Origin: Actinobacteria bacterium OV450
GTDB lineage: Bacteria; Actinomycetota; Actinomycetes; Streptomycetales; Streptomycetaceae
Assembly (NCBI GenBank): GCA_001298555.1
Contig: LJCW01000336.1
Location: forward strand, 40,054-104,053
DNA length: 64,000 nucleotides
Reading direction: 5' to 3'
In this document: piece by piece, positions 1 to 8,999 of the stretch
How positions within the stretch are numbered: the stretch's first letter is position 1
Layout: each line of letters opens with the position of its first letter
Notes under the pieces: generated by a model
The model's database searches: none
The model's input: only the letters and a program-made list of their open reading frames with translations
Told to the model about the DNA's origin: nothing
Made by a program: the position numbers and the translations under genes

Positions 1-570
1 CTGCTTCGCGTACCGGACGAGCGCGCGGCCGGAGGCGTACTGCTCCCAGCAGCCCTGGCTCCCGCACCCGCACAGCAGGCCGTCCGGGACCACCCGGATG
101 TGCCCGAACTCGGCGGCCACGCCGAAGCGTCCGCGGCGCAGCTTGTTGCCGATGATGATGCCGCCGCCCAGGCCCGTGCCGAGGGTGATGCAGATGACGT
201 CGTCGTGGCCCTGGCCGGCACCGAAGCGGTACTCGCCCCAGGCCGCGCAGTTCGCGTCGTTCTCGACGACGACCGGGAGGCCGATGCGCTGCTCGACCTT
301 GTCCTTGAGCGGCTCGTGCCGCCAGTTGATGTTCGGCGCGAAGAGCACGGTCGCGCGCTTGTCGTCCACGTACCCGGCGGCGCCGATGCCGACGGCCTCG
401 ATGGTGTGGCTGCTGCTGACTTCGGACACTGCGGCGCAGATCGCGTCCGTCACTCCGTCCGCGGTCGGCGGGGTGGGCACCTTGTACGTCTCAAGGATGG
501 TGCCCTCTTCGTCGACCACGCCGGCCGCGATCTTCGTGCCGCCGATGTCGACGCCGATGGTGAGTCCCAT
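1..570 (-). CDS. glkA: ROK-family glucokinase, C-terminus cut by window edge
   Basis: ATP-dependent glucose phosphorylation; in Streptomyces this ROK glucokinase also takes part in glucose repression. The first 190 codons are inside the window and the gene continues off the left edge. Visible: the phosphate-binding motif DIGGTK (residues 8-13), the catalytic Asp in ENDANCAAWGE (Asp105) and the ROK zinc signature CGCGSQGCWEQ, with Cys167, Cys169, Cys174 and His157 as likely zinc ligands. The ATG at 570 has GAGGG a few bases upstream. The identification is firm; the symbol follows Streptomyces usage. Confidence 0.93.
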   Translation of the reverse strand, partial: MGLTIGVDIGGTKIAAGVVDEEGTILETYKVPTPPTADGVTDAICAAVSEVSSSHTIEAVGIGAAGYVDDKRATVLFAPNINWRHEPLKDKVEQRIGLPVVVENDANCAAWGEYRFGAGQGHDDVICITLGTGLGGGIIIGNKLRRGRFGVAAEFGHIRVVPDGLLCGCGSQGCWEQYASGRALVRYAKQ

Positions 571-764
571 TAGTCCCTCGGTTTCCGGTCAAACCCCGCC
601 ACGGCCAACGGTACCCGAGGGCGAGGGGGCATCCGGCGGATCAGGGCCGGAAAGCCCGGGGGGTCCGGTGCCGTGGGTCGCAGGGCGGAGGAGAGAGCCA
701 CCGCGGCCGGGCCCCGGGCCCGGTCGTGATCCGCCGGACGCCCCTGAGGGTCTCAGTGAGGGTG

Positions 765-1250
765 TCAGTCGAGATCGATCCGCTGAGTCGGGCCGCTCCC
801 GCCCTCGTCCCGGGGGTCGTCCCGGGGGTCGGAACGGTCACCGGAGGGCCGGTCCGAGGGGGCGCCGGGGGCGGGCTCGTCGCGGGTCCAGCGGCGCTCG
901 TGGCCCTCCACGGCCGAGCGGTACGCGGCGAGCAGCTCGGAGCCGGCGGCCGCGAGGTGGTCGAAGACCTCGGGGTTGCGCTCGACGACGGGCTTGGCGG
1001 CGGCCTTCGCCTGGTTGACGAACTGTCGTACGGCGCCCTGGGCGGCGGCGCCGAGCACCGGGTTGTTCAGCGCGGAGACCTTGTCCGCGACGGCCTCGAA
1101 GAGCCTGAACAGTTCCTCTGCGGCGGTGCCCGCGCCGGCGCCGGCGCCGCCCTGCCGGGCCCGGCGGCGTTCCTGTTCCGCGGCGAGGTCCTCGGCGCAG
1201 GCCTTGGCCCAGGCGTCGTCGTCGTCGGGACGGTCGGTGGCCTCGCTCAT
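765..1250 (-). CDS. DUF5304-type small acidic protein
   Basis: 161-residue protein of unknown function. It opens with an acidic segment (ATDRPDDDDAW), followed by a helical middle (about residues 40-120) and a disordered, charged C-terminus rich in Asp, Arg and Pro. There is no signal peptide or membrane segment, so it is probably cytoplasmic. I recognise the layout as DUF5304, a family that sits next to glkA in streptomycetes. The frame is open further upstream, but the ATG at 1250 is where the conserved-looking protein begins, and upstream starts would run into the neighbouring ArsA-like gene. Role unknown. Confidence 0.7.
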   Translation of the reverse strand: MSEATDRPDDDDAWAKACAEDLAAEQERRRARQGGAGAGAGTAAEELFRLFEAVADKVSALNNPVLGAAAQGAVRQFVNQAKAAAKPVVERNPEVFDHLAAAGSELLAAYRSAVEGHERRWTRDEPAPGAPSDRPSGDRSDPRDDPRDEGGSGPTQRIDLD

Positions 1251-1326
1251 GGCGGACTCTCCTGCGGCAGCTGCTGGGCGTGCGGTACGTACTACCTTCG
1301 ACGGTACCCGAACGGGGGTACGCGGT

Positions 1327-2538
1327 TCAGGGCCTGCGGGGCCACAGGTCCGGGTCGGGGGTGAAGCGGATGCGCAGCTCCCCGTCGGCGAGGGCGGCGC
1401 CGGAGACCGTGCAGCGGCGCAGCGCCGAGGGCAGCGGAACGATCCTGCGGTACGGGCCCGCCGCGAGCAGCAGCTCGTCGCCGCGCCGTACGAGGTCGAG
1501 GTCCCGCTTGTGGGCGCCGGGCAGCGGTACCACCCAGACGAGTACCCCGTCGTCGGCGCGGCGGTCCTCGACGACCCAGGCCCTGCGGGCCGGGGACGCC
1601 TCCGCCGGAGCCTGCGGAACGAGCGCCTCCGCGCCGGGGAGGCGGGTGAGGTCCTCCGGTCCCAGGGGGTCGCGGCCGAGGTGGCCGAGCGGGAGCACGG
1701 GGGTGTCACCGGCCCACTGGGCGGCGTACTTCTCCTGCTGGGCGGCGATCCCGGCCAGCCAGGGGTCGGGCGAGCCCTGCGGCACCATCCGGTTGGCGAC
1801 GATCGCGCCGACCGGGAGCTGTTCGAGGGCGAGGCCGAGCAGTCCGGTGCGCAGTGCGGCGTCGGCGCCCGGCCCCGGCTCTGCGACCAGCCGCAGCGAG
1901 GTGGTGCCGGCCTCGACGACGGCCTGGACGGCGGCCAGCTCCTCGTCCCAGCGCGCCGCGGCCTCGTACAGCCACTGCGCGGGCATGGGTACGCCGGCCA
2001 GCTGGGCCAGTACGGGGCGCAGGGCGCGGGCCGCCTGCCGCTCGGCCGGGAGCAGCCGGGCCAGGTAGCGGCGCAGCTGGGCGGGGAGGGCGAGGGTGGC
2101 GACGGCCCGGTGCAGCGGCGGCATGTCGACGACGACGAGGTCGACGCCGGGTGCGGCGGCGGCCCGGCGCAGGGCGCGGAGCAGGGCGAACTGCTCGGCG
2201 CCGGGCAGCTCGGTGAGCTCCTCGGCCCCCAGCGGCCGGGCCCCGACCATGCCGAGCAGGGCGGATCCGCGTTCCTGGAGGGCGACGAGCTCCTCGCGGA
2301 ACTCCTCGCCGGAGTCGACGCGGGCCACGAGGACCCCGCCGGCGGGTACGGCGGTGAGCCCCGGCGCGGCCTGGACGGGCTGTCCGCCGGGCTCCCCGAC
2401 CAGCGCGGCCACGGGGTCGCCCGGGTCGCCGGAGAGCAGCAGCACCCGCTGCCCGGCCCGTGCGGCGGCGAGGGCCGTCGCCGCGGCGACGGTGGTCCGG
2501 CCGGCCCCGCCGGGACCGGTGATCAACAGTGTGTGCAT
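1327..2538 (-). CDS. ArsA/GET3-like P-loop ATPase with degenerate Walker A
   Basis: 403-residue protein of the ArsA/GET3 deviant P-loop class. The N-terminus reads LLITGPGGAGRTTVA (residues 4-18), followed by VLLLSGDPGD (A' motif region) and VDLVVVDMPPLHR (a switch-like strand). In active ArsA the loop is GKGGVGKT; here both signature lysines are replaced (Pro and Arg), so ATP hydrolysis may be weak or absent. There is no membrane segment. The ATG at 2538 is chosen over an upstream ATG at 2562 because the P-loop strand starts right there. It lies between DUF5304 and an SRPBCC gene on the same strand, with short gaps. The true substrate is unknown; an arsenite pump is unlikely because no ArsB neighbour is seen. 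Confidence 0.72.
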   Translation of the reverse strand: MHTLLITGPGGAGRTTVAAATALAAARAGQRVLLLSGDPGDPVAALVGEPGGQPVQAAPGLTAVPAGGVLVARVDSGEEFREELVALQERGSALLGMVGARPLGAEELTELPGAEQFALLRALRRAAAAPGVDLVVVDMPPLHRAVATLALPAQLRRYLARLLPAERQAARALRPVLAQLAGVPMPAQWLYEAAARWDEELAAVQAVVEAGTTSLRLVAEPGPGADAALRTGLLGLALEQLPVGAIVANRMVPQGSPDPWLAGIAAQQEKYAAQWAGDTPVLPLGHLGRDPLGPEDLTRLPGAEALVPQAPAEASPARRAWVVEDRRADDGVLVWVVPLPGAHKRDLDLVRRGDELLLAAGPYRRIVPLPSALRRCTVSGAALADGELRIRFTPDPDLWPRRP

Positions 2539-2613
2539 GGTGCAGGTGCTCCTCGTGCGCACCGGCGGAGCGGGGCTCCGTCCGGACCCGGGTCCTGGCC
2601 CCGACCCCGCGCC

Positions 2614-3063
2614 TCAGGCAGATTCGGTGGATTCGACGCGCTTCTTCAGGCCGGCCAGGGCGCGGTCGATGATGACCTTCTCGGCCTTGCGCTTGATCAT
2701 GCCCAGCATCGGGATCTTGACGTCGACGGTCAGCTGGTAGGTGACCTCGGTGCGCTTGCCTCCCTCGAGGGGGGCGAGCCGGTAGGAGCCGTCGAGCTGG
2801 CGCAGCATCTGCGACTTGTCCAGGGTCCAGCTGACCTCGTCCGTGCCCTTCCAGGTGTAGGCGAGGGTGTGGTCGTCCTTGATGGCGCCGGCGTCGAGCA
2901 GCAGCCGGACCTTTTCGGCGCGGCCCGCGGAGTCGGTGGCCAGCACCTCGGCCTCCTTCACCTCGCCGGTCCAGTCGGGGTAGCGGGCGAAGTCGGCGAT
3001 CACGGCCATCACGTCGGCCGGCGACGCCTCGATCGTGATGGTCGAGCTGGTGTGTTCGGCCAT
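2614..3063 (-). CDS. SRPBCC (START-like) family protein
   Basis: 149-residue polyketide cyclase/dehydrase-type SRPBCC fold. Hallmarks are the opening strand SSTITIEASPADVMAVIADF, then ARYPDWTGEVKEAEVL, and a long C-terminal helix (AEKVIIDRALAGLKKRVE). Such domains bind hydrophobic ligands in a deep cavity; no specific ligand can be read from the sequence. The ATG at 3063 fits the usual family start. It is 75 nt upstream of the ArsA-like gene on the same strand and may be cotranscribed with it. A Streptomyces-type interspersed repeat lies just upstream. Confidence 0.8.
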   Translation of the reverse strand: MAEHTSSTITIEASPADVMAVIADFARYPDWTGEVKEAEVLATDSAGRAEKVRLLLDAGAIKDDHTLAYTWKGTDEVSWTLDKSQMLRQLDGSYRLAPLEGGKRTEVTYQLTVDVKIPMLGMIKRKAEKVIIDRALAGLKKRVESTESA

Positions 3064-3081
3064 GGCAGTCCGCCCTCCAGG

Positions 3082-3113
3082 CTGGGGGTACCTCCCAGCG
3101 GTGGCTGGGGGAG
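3082..3113. repeat. short palindromic interspersed repeat
   Basis: About 32 bp containing CTCCCAGC, a short spacer and GCTGGGGGAG, i.e. an imperfect hairpin. I recognise this GGGGGTACCTCCCAGCGG type as a repeat scattered through Streptomyces intergenic regions. It lies in the leader of the SRPBCC gene. Confidence 0.5.
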
Positions 3114-3169
3114 TTCGAGGAAGTGTGCGGCCTGCGGCCGCCGCGTGCAGGCTACCGTGCGTGTGGGGG

Positions 3170-3952
3170 TCACCACTCCAGGGCCCAGGGCGTTCCGGTG
3201 GCGGCGAAGTGCCCGACGTTCACGCATTCCGTGCCGCCGATCCGCATCCGCCGGGCGAGCGGCTGGTGCACGTGCCCGAACAGCGCGTACCGGGGGCGGG
3301 TCCGGCGGATCGCGGCGAGCAGGGCCTCGCTGCCGCGCTCGAACCGGCGCGCGACCGTGTCGTAGCAGAGCTCGGGCACCTCCGGCGGGATGTGCGAGCA
3401 GAGCACGTCGACTTCGCCGAGCGCCTCGACCTTGGCGGCGTACTCCTCCTCGTCGACCTCGTACGGGGTGCGCATCGGGGAGGGCAGTCCGCCGCCGACG
3501 AAGCCGAAGACGCGGCCGCCGATCTCCACCCGCTGCCCGTCGAGGACGGTGGTGCCGGGGGCGGCGTACTCGTGCCACAGACCCGGGATGTCGACGTTGC
3601 CGTAGGTGGCGTACGTGGGGTGGGGGAACGCGGCGAACATCTCGGCGTACTGGCGGCGCACGGCGCCTTCGATCAGTTGTTCGCGGTCCAGGCCGGCCCA
3701 CAGCCGCCGCCCGAGGTCCCGGGCCTCGTCGAAGCGGCGCGCGGTGCGCAGCTCCACGATCCGGTCGGCGTTCTCGACGCCGAACAGGTCGGGGAAGATG
3801 CCGCGCGAGTGGTCGGCGTAGTCGAGGAAGAGCACGAGGTCGCCGAGGCAGATCAGGGCGTCGGCGCCCTCTCCGGCCCGGGCGAGGGCCTCGGCGTTGC
3901 CGTGGACGTCGCTGACGACATGGACCCGCGTGCTGCTTTTCCTGCCACCCAT
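3170..3952 (-). CDS. calcineurin-like metallophosphoesterase
   Basis: About 260 residues with the full set of metallophosphatase motifs in order: VVSDVHGN (DxH), LICLGDLV (GD), TYGNVDI (GN-D), CSHIPPE (H) and LFGHVHQP (GHxH). Two divalent metals are expected in the active site; the substrate (a nucleotide, phosphodiester or protein) cannot be told. The ATG at 3952 (MGGRKSSTR) has GGAG just upstream; a GTG at 3961 adds three residues and cannot be excluded. It is transcribed divergently from the acyl-CoA ligase gene. Confidence 0.85.
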   Translation of the reverse strand: MGGRKSSTRVHVVSDVHGNAEALARAGEGADALICLGDLVLFLDYADHSRGIFPDLFGVENADRIVELRTARRFDEARDLGRRLWAGLDREQLIEGAVRRQYAEMFAAFPHPTYATYGNVDIPGLWHEYAAPGTTVLDGQRVEIGGRVFGFVGGGLPSPMRTPYEVDEEEYAAKVEALGEVDVLCSHIPPEVPELCYDTVARRFERGSEALLAAIRRTRPRYALFGHVHQPLARRMRIGGTECVNVGHFAATGTPWALEW

Positions 3953-4181
3953 GCGCTCCACCCTAGGGGGGCCCGGGGGATGCGGGTAGAGCGGGTGGCA
4001 CAGGCGGCCTACCTGCGGTTACTTCCGAGTCCTCAGAGGGGTCGACTACTGTCGGCATGGCACGGCCGCGTCATGTGACGCACGGAACATCTGGCCGGTT
4101 CCCCCTATCCGGAACCCACTACCGGTGGGTAACGTCCGGTCGGTCCACATGGTGGCGATGGCGCCCAGAGGAGCAGCAGTC

Positions 4182-5978
4182 TTGCGCGAGTTCAGCCTTC
4201 CGGCCCTGTACGAGGTCCCGTCGGACGGGAACCTGACGGATCTCATCCGCCGCAACGCCGCCCAGCATCCCGACACCGCCGTCATGGCCCGCAAGGTCGA
4301 CGGCCGGTGGCAGGACGTCACCGCGACCGAGTTCCTCGCCGAGGTGCGCGCCGTCGCCAAGGGTCTGATCGCGGCCGGCGTCCGGCCCGGCGACCGCGTC
4401 GCGCTCGTCTCCCGCACCCGCTACGAGTGGGTGCTCGTCGACTTCGCGATCTGGACGGCCGGCGGCGTCACCGTCCCCGTGTACGAGACCAGCTCGCCCG
4501 AGCAGATCCAGTGGATCCTCGGCGACTCCGGCGCGGTCGCAGCCGTCGTCGAGAGCCCGGGGCACAGCGCGGCCGTGGCCTCGCTGCGCGACCGGCTGCC
4601 GGAGCTGCGCGAGGTCTGGGAGATCGAGCAGGGCGCGCTCGCCACGCTGAAGGCCGCCGGTGCGGACGTCACCGACGCCGAGGTCGACGCGCGCAGCTCG
4701 CTGGCGAACGCCGACGACCCGGCCACCATCGTCTACACCTCGGGCACCACCGGCCGCCCCAAGGGCTGCGTGCTGTCCCACCGCAACTTCTTCGCGGAGT
4801 GCGGCAACGCGGTGGAGCGCCTGAGCCCGCTGTTCAAGACCGGCGAGTGCTCGGTGCTGCTGTTCCTGCCGGCCGCGCACGTCTTCGGGCGGCTCGTGGA
4901 GGTGGCGGCCGTCCTGGCGCCGATCCGCCTGGGCTGCGTACCCGACATCAAGAACCTCACCGACGAGCTGCAGTCCTTCCGCCCCACGCTGATCCTCGGC
5001 GTCCCCCGGGTCTTCGAGAAGGTCTACAACTCGGCGCGCGCCAAGGCACAGGCCGAGGGCAAGGGGAAGATCTTCGACGCGGCGGCCGACACGGCCATCG
5101 CCTACAGCCGTGCGCTGGACACCCCGCGCGGCCCGTCGTTCGGGCTCAAGCTCAAGCACAAGGTCTTCTCGAAGCTGGTCTACAGCAAGCTGCACGCCGT
5201 CCTCGGCGGCCGCGGCGAGTACGCGATCTCCGGCGGCGCCCCGCTGGGCGAGCGGCTCGGCCACTTCTTCCGCGGCATCGGCTTCACGGTCCTGGAGGGC
5301 TACGGCCTGACCGAGTCCTGTGCGGCGACCACCTTCAACCCGTGGGACAAGCAGAAGATCGGTACGGTCGGCCAGCCCATGCCGGGCTCCGTGGTGCGCA
5401 TCGCGGACGACGGCGAGGTGCTGCTGCACGGCGAGCAGATCTTCACCGGGTACTGGAAGAACGAGACGGCGACCGCGGAGGCGCTGACCGACGGCTGGTT
5501 CCACACCGGTGACGTCGGCACCCTCGACGAGGACGGCTACCTGACGATCACCGGTCGCAAGAAGGAGCTCATCGTCACGGCGGGCGGCAAGAACGTGGCC
5601 CCCGCGGTGATCGAGGACCGGATCCGGGCGCACGCGCTGGTCGCGGAGTGCATGGTGGTCGGCGACGCGAGGCCGTTCGTGGCCGCGCTGGTCACGATCG
5701 ACGAGGAGTTCCTCGGCCGCTGGGCCGCGGAGAACGGCAAGCCGGCCGGGGTCACGGCGGCGGACCTGCGCGAGGACGCGGACCTCATCGCCGCCGTCCA
5801 GAAGGCCGTGGACGACGGCAACGCGGCGGTTTCCAAGGCGGAATCGGTGCGGAAATTCCGCATTCTGCCCTCCCAGTTCACGGAGGAGTCGGGTCACATC
5901 ACGCCTTCGCTGAAGCTCAAGCGGAATGTGGTGGCGAAGGACTTCGCGGACGAGATCGAGGCCCTGTACCGGGGCTGA
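4182..5978 (+). CDS. fadD: long-chain fatty acyl-CoA ligase, TTG start
   Basis: 598-residue AMP-binding enzyme that activates long-chain fatty acids to acyl-CoA through an acyl-adenylate. Motifs: P-loop VYTSGTTGRPKG (about residue 185), EGYGLTESCAATTFN (adenylate motif), GWFHTGDVG and the hinge/C-domain motif GRKKELIVTAGGKNVAP. Overall it resembles the bacterial/plant FadD15-LACS group. The TTG at 4182 is chosen because AGAGGAG lies 8 nt upstream and the family sequence (LREFSLPALYEVP) begins there; the upstream in-frame ATG has no ribosome site. Its stop codon lies in a hairpin shared with the convergent cholesterol oxidase gene. Confidence 0.93.
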   Translation: MREFSLPALYEVPSDGNLTDLIRRNAAQHPDTAVMARKVDGRWQDVTATEFLAEVRAVAKGLIAAGVRPGDRVALVSRTRYEWVLVDFAIWTAGGVTVPVYETSSPEQIQWILGDSGAVAAVVESPGHSAAVASLRDRLPELREVWEIEQGALATLKAAGADVTDAEVDARSSLANADDPATIVYTSGTTGRPKGCVLSHRNFFAECGNAVERLSPLFKTGECSVLLFLPAAHVFGRLVEVAAVLAPIRLGCVPDIKNLTDELQSFRPTLILGVPRVFEKVYNSARAKAQAEGKGKIFDAAADTAIAYSRALDTPRGPSFGLKLKHKVFSKLVYSKLHAVLGGRGEYAISGGAPLGERLGHFFRGIGFTVLEGYGLTESCAATTFNPWDKQKIGTVGQPMPGSVVRIADDGEVLLHGEQIFTGYWKNETATAEALTDGWFHTGDVGTLDEDGYLTITGRKKELIVTAGGKNVAPAVIEDRIRAHALVAECMVVGDARPFVAALVTIDEEFLGRWAAENGKPAGVTAADLREDADLIAAVQKAVDDGNAAVSKAESVRKFRILPSQFTEESGHITPSLKLKRNVVAKDFADEIEALYRG

Positions 5979-5999
5979 TCGCCCCTCCGGGTGATCAGC
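5974..5999. terminator. bidirectional hairpin at the convergent fadD/choA stops
   Basis: GCTGATC and GATCAGC form a 7-bp stem around a CCC..GGG inner pair. The hairpin overlaps both stop codons, so it could end transcription from either side. No U-tract is visible. Confidence 0.4.
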
Positions 6000-7611
6000 G
6001 GGGGTCCTCGGCGAGGATCCTCGCCATGTTCCGCTCCGCGAGTGCGGTGATGGTGACGAACGGGTTCACCCCGAGCGAGCCCGGGACGAGGGAGCCGTCG
6101 ACGACGTACAGCCCCCGGTAGCCCTTGGCGCGGCCGTAGTCGTCGGTCGCGTCGCCCAGGACGCAGCCGCCGAGCGGGTGGTACGTAAAGTTGTCGGCGA
6201 AGTTCCTGTTGTCGCCGAACAGGTCGTACCGGTAGATCGTGAAGTTGGCCCGGTTGATCCGGTCGAAGAGGCATCTGGCGGCCTGGACGGACGGGGTGTT
6301 CTGGTCCCGCCGCCAGTTGAGCCGCGCCGAGTCGCTCGCGGCGTCGTACGTGAAGTGCCCGCGCTCGGGGTTCTTGGTGATGGCCAGGTACATCGAGATC
6401 CAGTGCTCGAAGCCCATCGGCAGCGGGGCGATCTCCGCGAACACCGGGTTGGCGGCGTTGTCCCAGTCGTCGATGCCCAGGGCGGGCATGGTGGCCTGGT
6501 TGGCGCCGACCGTGTCCCAGAGGTGGTTGGCCCGCGCGGTCATCACGTTGCCGTTGTGGCCCCAGCCGAGTCCGACCTTCTCGCTGAGCGCGGGCAGGGT
6601 GCCGCGCTCGCGGGCGCGCAGCAGGATCTCGGTGGTGCCGAGGCTGCCGGCGCCGAGGAAGAGCTGTTTGCAGCCGAGTTCCCTGACCTGGGTGACCCTC
6701 CCCGTCAGATCACCGGTCTGCACCGTGAGGACGTAGCCGCCCGCGGGGTCCTGGCGGACGCCGACGACGCGCTGCATGGTCTCGATGGTGACGTTGCCCG
6801 TGCCGAGCGCGGCCGCGAGGTAGGTCTTGTCGACGCTCTTCTTGCCGTGGTTGTTGCCGTAGATGACCTCGCCGGCCAGCGCCGAGCGGGTGGCGGTGCC
6901 CGCGGCCTCGCGCTGCATGTACGAGAAGTCGTACACGTTGGGCACGAAGGTGGTCTTCAGGCCGGTGTTCTGGGCGTGCTTGCGGGAGACCCGGGCGAAC
7001 CGGTACCACTCCGTGGACTCGAACCAGCCCGGGTCGATGTCGTTGACGCCGAGCGCGGCGCGGGCGCGCGGGTAGTAGGTGCCGTACATCTCGTCGGCGT
7101 CGACCCGGGGCAGCACCTCGGAGAAGTAGGAGCGGCGCGGGGTCGGGGCCATGCCGCCGTTGACGAGGGAGCCGCCGCCGACGCCGCGGCCGACGTACAC
7201 GGACATGTCGCCGTAGTTCACCCGGTCGAGGACGCCGGGGTACGGGCTGATGTCCCGGTTGACGACGTCGAGCCAGAGGAACTGGGCGAGCGGGGCCTCG
7301 GTGCGGGTGCGGAACCACATGGAGCGCTGGTCGGGCGCCGACGTGGAGGGGAAGACCTTGCCGTCGGGCCCGGGGGTGTTCCAGAGCCGGCCCATTTCGA
7401 GGACGACGGTGCGTACGCCGGCCTGCCCGAGCCGGAGGGCGGCGACCGCCGAGCCGTAGCCGGAGCCCACGACGATGGCGGGTGCGTACTGCGCGGCGGG
7501 GGGCTCGGCGGCGGCGGCCGACTGGAGCCCTATGCGGGTGAAGCCGAGGGCTGCGGCGGTCTGGAGGGCGCCGATACCCAGGAAGTGACGACGCGTCAGG
7601 TGAAGTGTCAT
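5995..7611 (-). CDS. choA: secreted cholesterol oxidase (GMC flavoenzyme)
   Basis: 538-residue FAD enzyme oxidising cholesterol to cholest-4-en-3-one with H2O2 release; extracellular. The N-terminus has a Tat signal (TRRHFLGIGA, then an Ala-rich region ending near AAAAEPP). The FAD motif is VVGSGYGSAVAALRLG, followed by LEMGRLWN and YVGRGVGGGSLVNGGM. The catalytic residues known from Streptomyces ChoA are kept in context: Glu in VFAEIAPLP, His in TYHPLGGCVLG and Asn in LGVNPFVTITALAE. Length and motif order match characterised Streptomyces ChoA. The ATG at 7611 gives a normal signal peptide. No electron-transfer partner is adjacent, as expected for an oxidase. Confidence 0.95.
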   Translation of the reverse strand: MTLHLTRRHFLGIGALQTAAALGFTRIGLQSAAAAEPPAAQYAPAIVVGSGYGSAVAALRLGQAGVRTVVLEMGRLWNTPGPDGKVFPSTSAPDQRSMWFRTRTEAPLAQFLWLDVVNRDISPYPGVLDRVNYGDMSVYVGRGVGGGSLVNGGMAPTPRRSYFSEVLPRVDADEMYGTYYPRARAALGVNDIDPGWFESTEWYRFARVSRKHAQNTGLKTTFVPNVYDFSYMQREAAGTATRSALAGEVIYGNNHGKKSVDKTYLAAALGTGNVTIETMQRVVGVRQDPAGGYVLTVQTGDLTGRVTQVRELGCKQLFLGAGSLGTTEILLRARERGTLPALSEKVGLGWGHNGNVMTARANHLWDTVGANQATMPALGIDDWDNAANPVFAEIAPLPMGFEHWISMYLAITKNPERGHFTYDAASDSARLNWRRDQNTPSVQAARCLFDRINRANFTIYRYDLFGDNRNFADNFTYHPLGGCVLGDATDDYGRAKGYRGLYVVDGSLVPGSLGVNPFVTITALAERNMARILAEDPR

Positions 7612-7789
7612 GGCCGCATCATGGGCGGAATCAAGCCGTCCACCCAGAGGCGGTGTTGACAGACATCTGAGGAACAGTCAGGTGTGGCGAGGGATCACAC
7701 GACGGTGCCGCGACCGTCCGGCCGCCCTGACCCGACGCGGCCGCCCGGCAGCTGCGGGAGTGTCGGAGCAGGTCGGGCAGTGCGAAGTG

Positions 7790-8932
7790 TCAGAGCAGGT
7801 CGCGCAGGCGGTCCGCCAGCAGGTCCCAGCGCCACTTCTCCTCGACCCAGGCGCGGCCCCGCTCGCCCATGCGCCGGCGCAGCTCCGGGTCCCGCAGCAG
7901 GGCGATCACGCGGTCCGCCGCGTCCTCGGGGACACCGCCCCGGACGACCCAGCCCGTCTCGCCCTCCAGGACCGCGTCCGGCGCGCCGCCCGAATCGCCC
8001 GCGACGACCGGCAGGCCCGTCGCCGAGGCCTCCAGGTAGACGATGCCGAGGCCCTCCACGTCCAGCCCGCCCCGCCGGGTCCGGCAGGGCATCGCGAAGA
8101 CGTCCCCGGCGCCGTAGTGAGCGGGCAGTTCGCCCCACGGGACGGCGCCCGTGAAGACCACGGAGCCCGCGACCCCCGTGGAGGCCGCCAGCGCCCGCAG
8201 GTCCGCCTCGTACGGGCCGCCGCCCACCACCAGCAGCACGGCGTCCGGCACCGCGGCCAGGATCCGCGGCATCGCCTCGATCAGCGTGTCCTGCCCCTTG
8301 CGCGGGACCAGCCGCGAGACGCACACCACCACCGGCCGGTCCGACAGCCCCAGCCGGGCCCGGACCGCGTCGCCGCCCGACCCGGGGTGGAAGGTCTTCT
8401 CGTCCACCCCCGGCGGGAGTTGCACCATGCGCGCCGCCGCCCGGTCCGTCAGCGCCGAGGCGATCCGCGAGCGCGTGTACTCCCCCAGGTACGTCAGCGT
8501 GTCCGTGCCCTCGCCGATCCGGCGCAGCAGCTGCCGGGCCGCCGGGAGCTGCGCCCAGCCCGCCTCGTGCCCGTGGGTGGTCGCCACGATCCGCCGTGCG
8601 CCGGCCCGGCGCAGTGCCGGGCCCATCAGACCCAGCGGGGCCGCGGCCCCGAACCACACCGACTCGCAGCCGTGTTCGCGCAGCAGCCCGACCGCCCGCC
8701 GGGTCACCCGCGGGGTCGGCAGCAGCATCGTCGTCCGGTCGCGCACGACCTGGAACGGCTGCTCGGCGTCGAAGGCCGCCGTGGCCTCGCGGCCCTCGGC
8801 ACCGTGCTTCCAGGTGGAGGCGTAGACGACGATCCGGTCGGGATCCAGCCGCAGTGCCATGTTGTGCAGGAAGGCCTGGATGCCGCCCGGGCGCGGCGGG
8901 AAGTCGTTGGTCACGATCAGCGTCTTGTGCAT
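7790..8932 (-). CDS. pimB: GT4 phosphatidylinositol mannosyltransferase, PimB'-like
   Basis: 380-residue GT-B glycosyltransferase. It starts with TLIVTNDFPPRPGGIQAFL, as PimB' of mycobacteria does, and continues with VWFGAAAPLGLM, TTHGHEAGWA, SRLVPRKGQDTLIEAMP, VVGGGPY and the nucleotide-sugar motif FAMPCRTRRGGLDVEGLGIVYLEA (written here in part). It likely adds the second mannose to phosphatidylinositol monomannoside from GDP-mannose at the inner membrane face. The ATG at 8932 (MHKTLIV) is preferred to an upstream in-frame start at 8962. It ends 178 nt from choA. Confidence 0.86.
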   Translation of the reverse strand: MHKTLIVTNDFPPRPGGIQAFLHNMALRLDPDRIVVYASTWKHGAEGREATAAFDAEQPFQVVRDRTTMLLPTPRVTRRAVGLLREHGCESVWFGAAAPLGLMGPALRRAGARRIVATTHGHEAGWAQLPAARQLLRRIGEGTDTLTYLGEYTRSRIASALTDRAAARMVQLPPGVDEKTFHPGSGGDAVRARLGLSDRPVVVCVSRLVPRKGQDTLIEAMPRILAAVPDAVLLVVGGGPYEADLRALAASTGVAGSVVFTGAVPWGELPAHYGAGDVFAMPCRTRRGGLDVEGLGIVYLEASATGLPVVAGDSGGAPDAVLEGETGWVVRGGVPEDAADRVIALLRDPELRRRMGERGRAWVEEKWRWDLLADRLRDLL

Positions 8933-8999
8933 CGCCAGCCAAAGTACCGGACGCCCCCGCACCCTCCCTCCCCGGCCGCGGGCCGGGCGGGGAAGGCCT

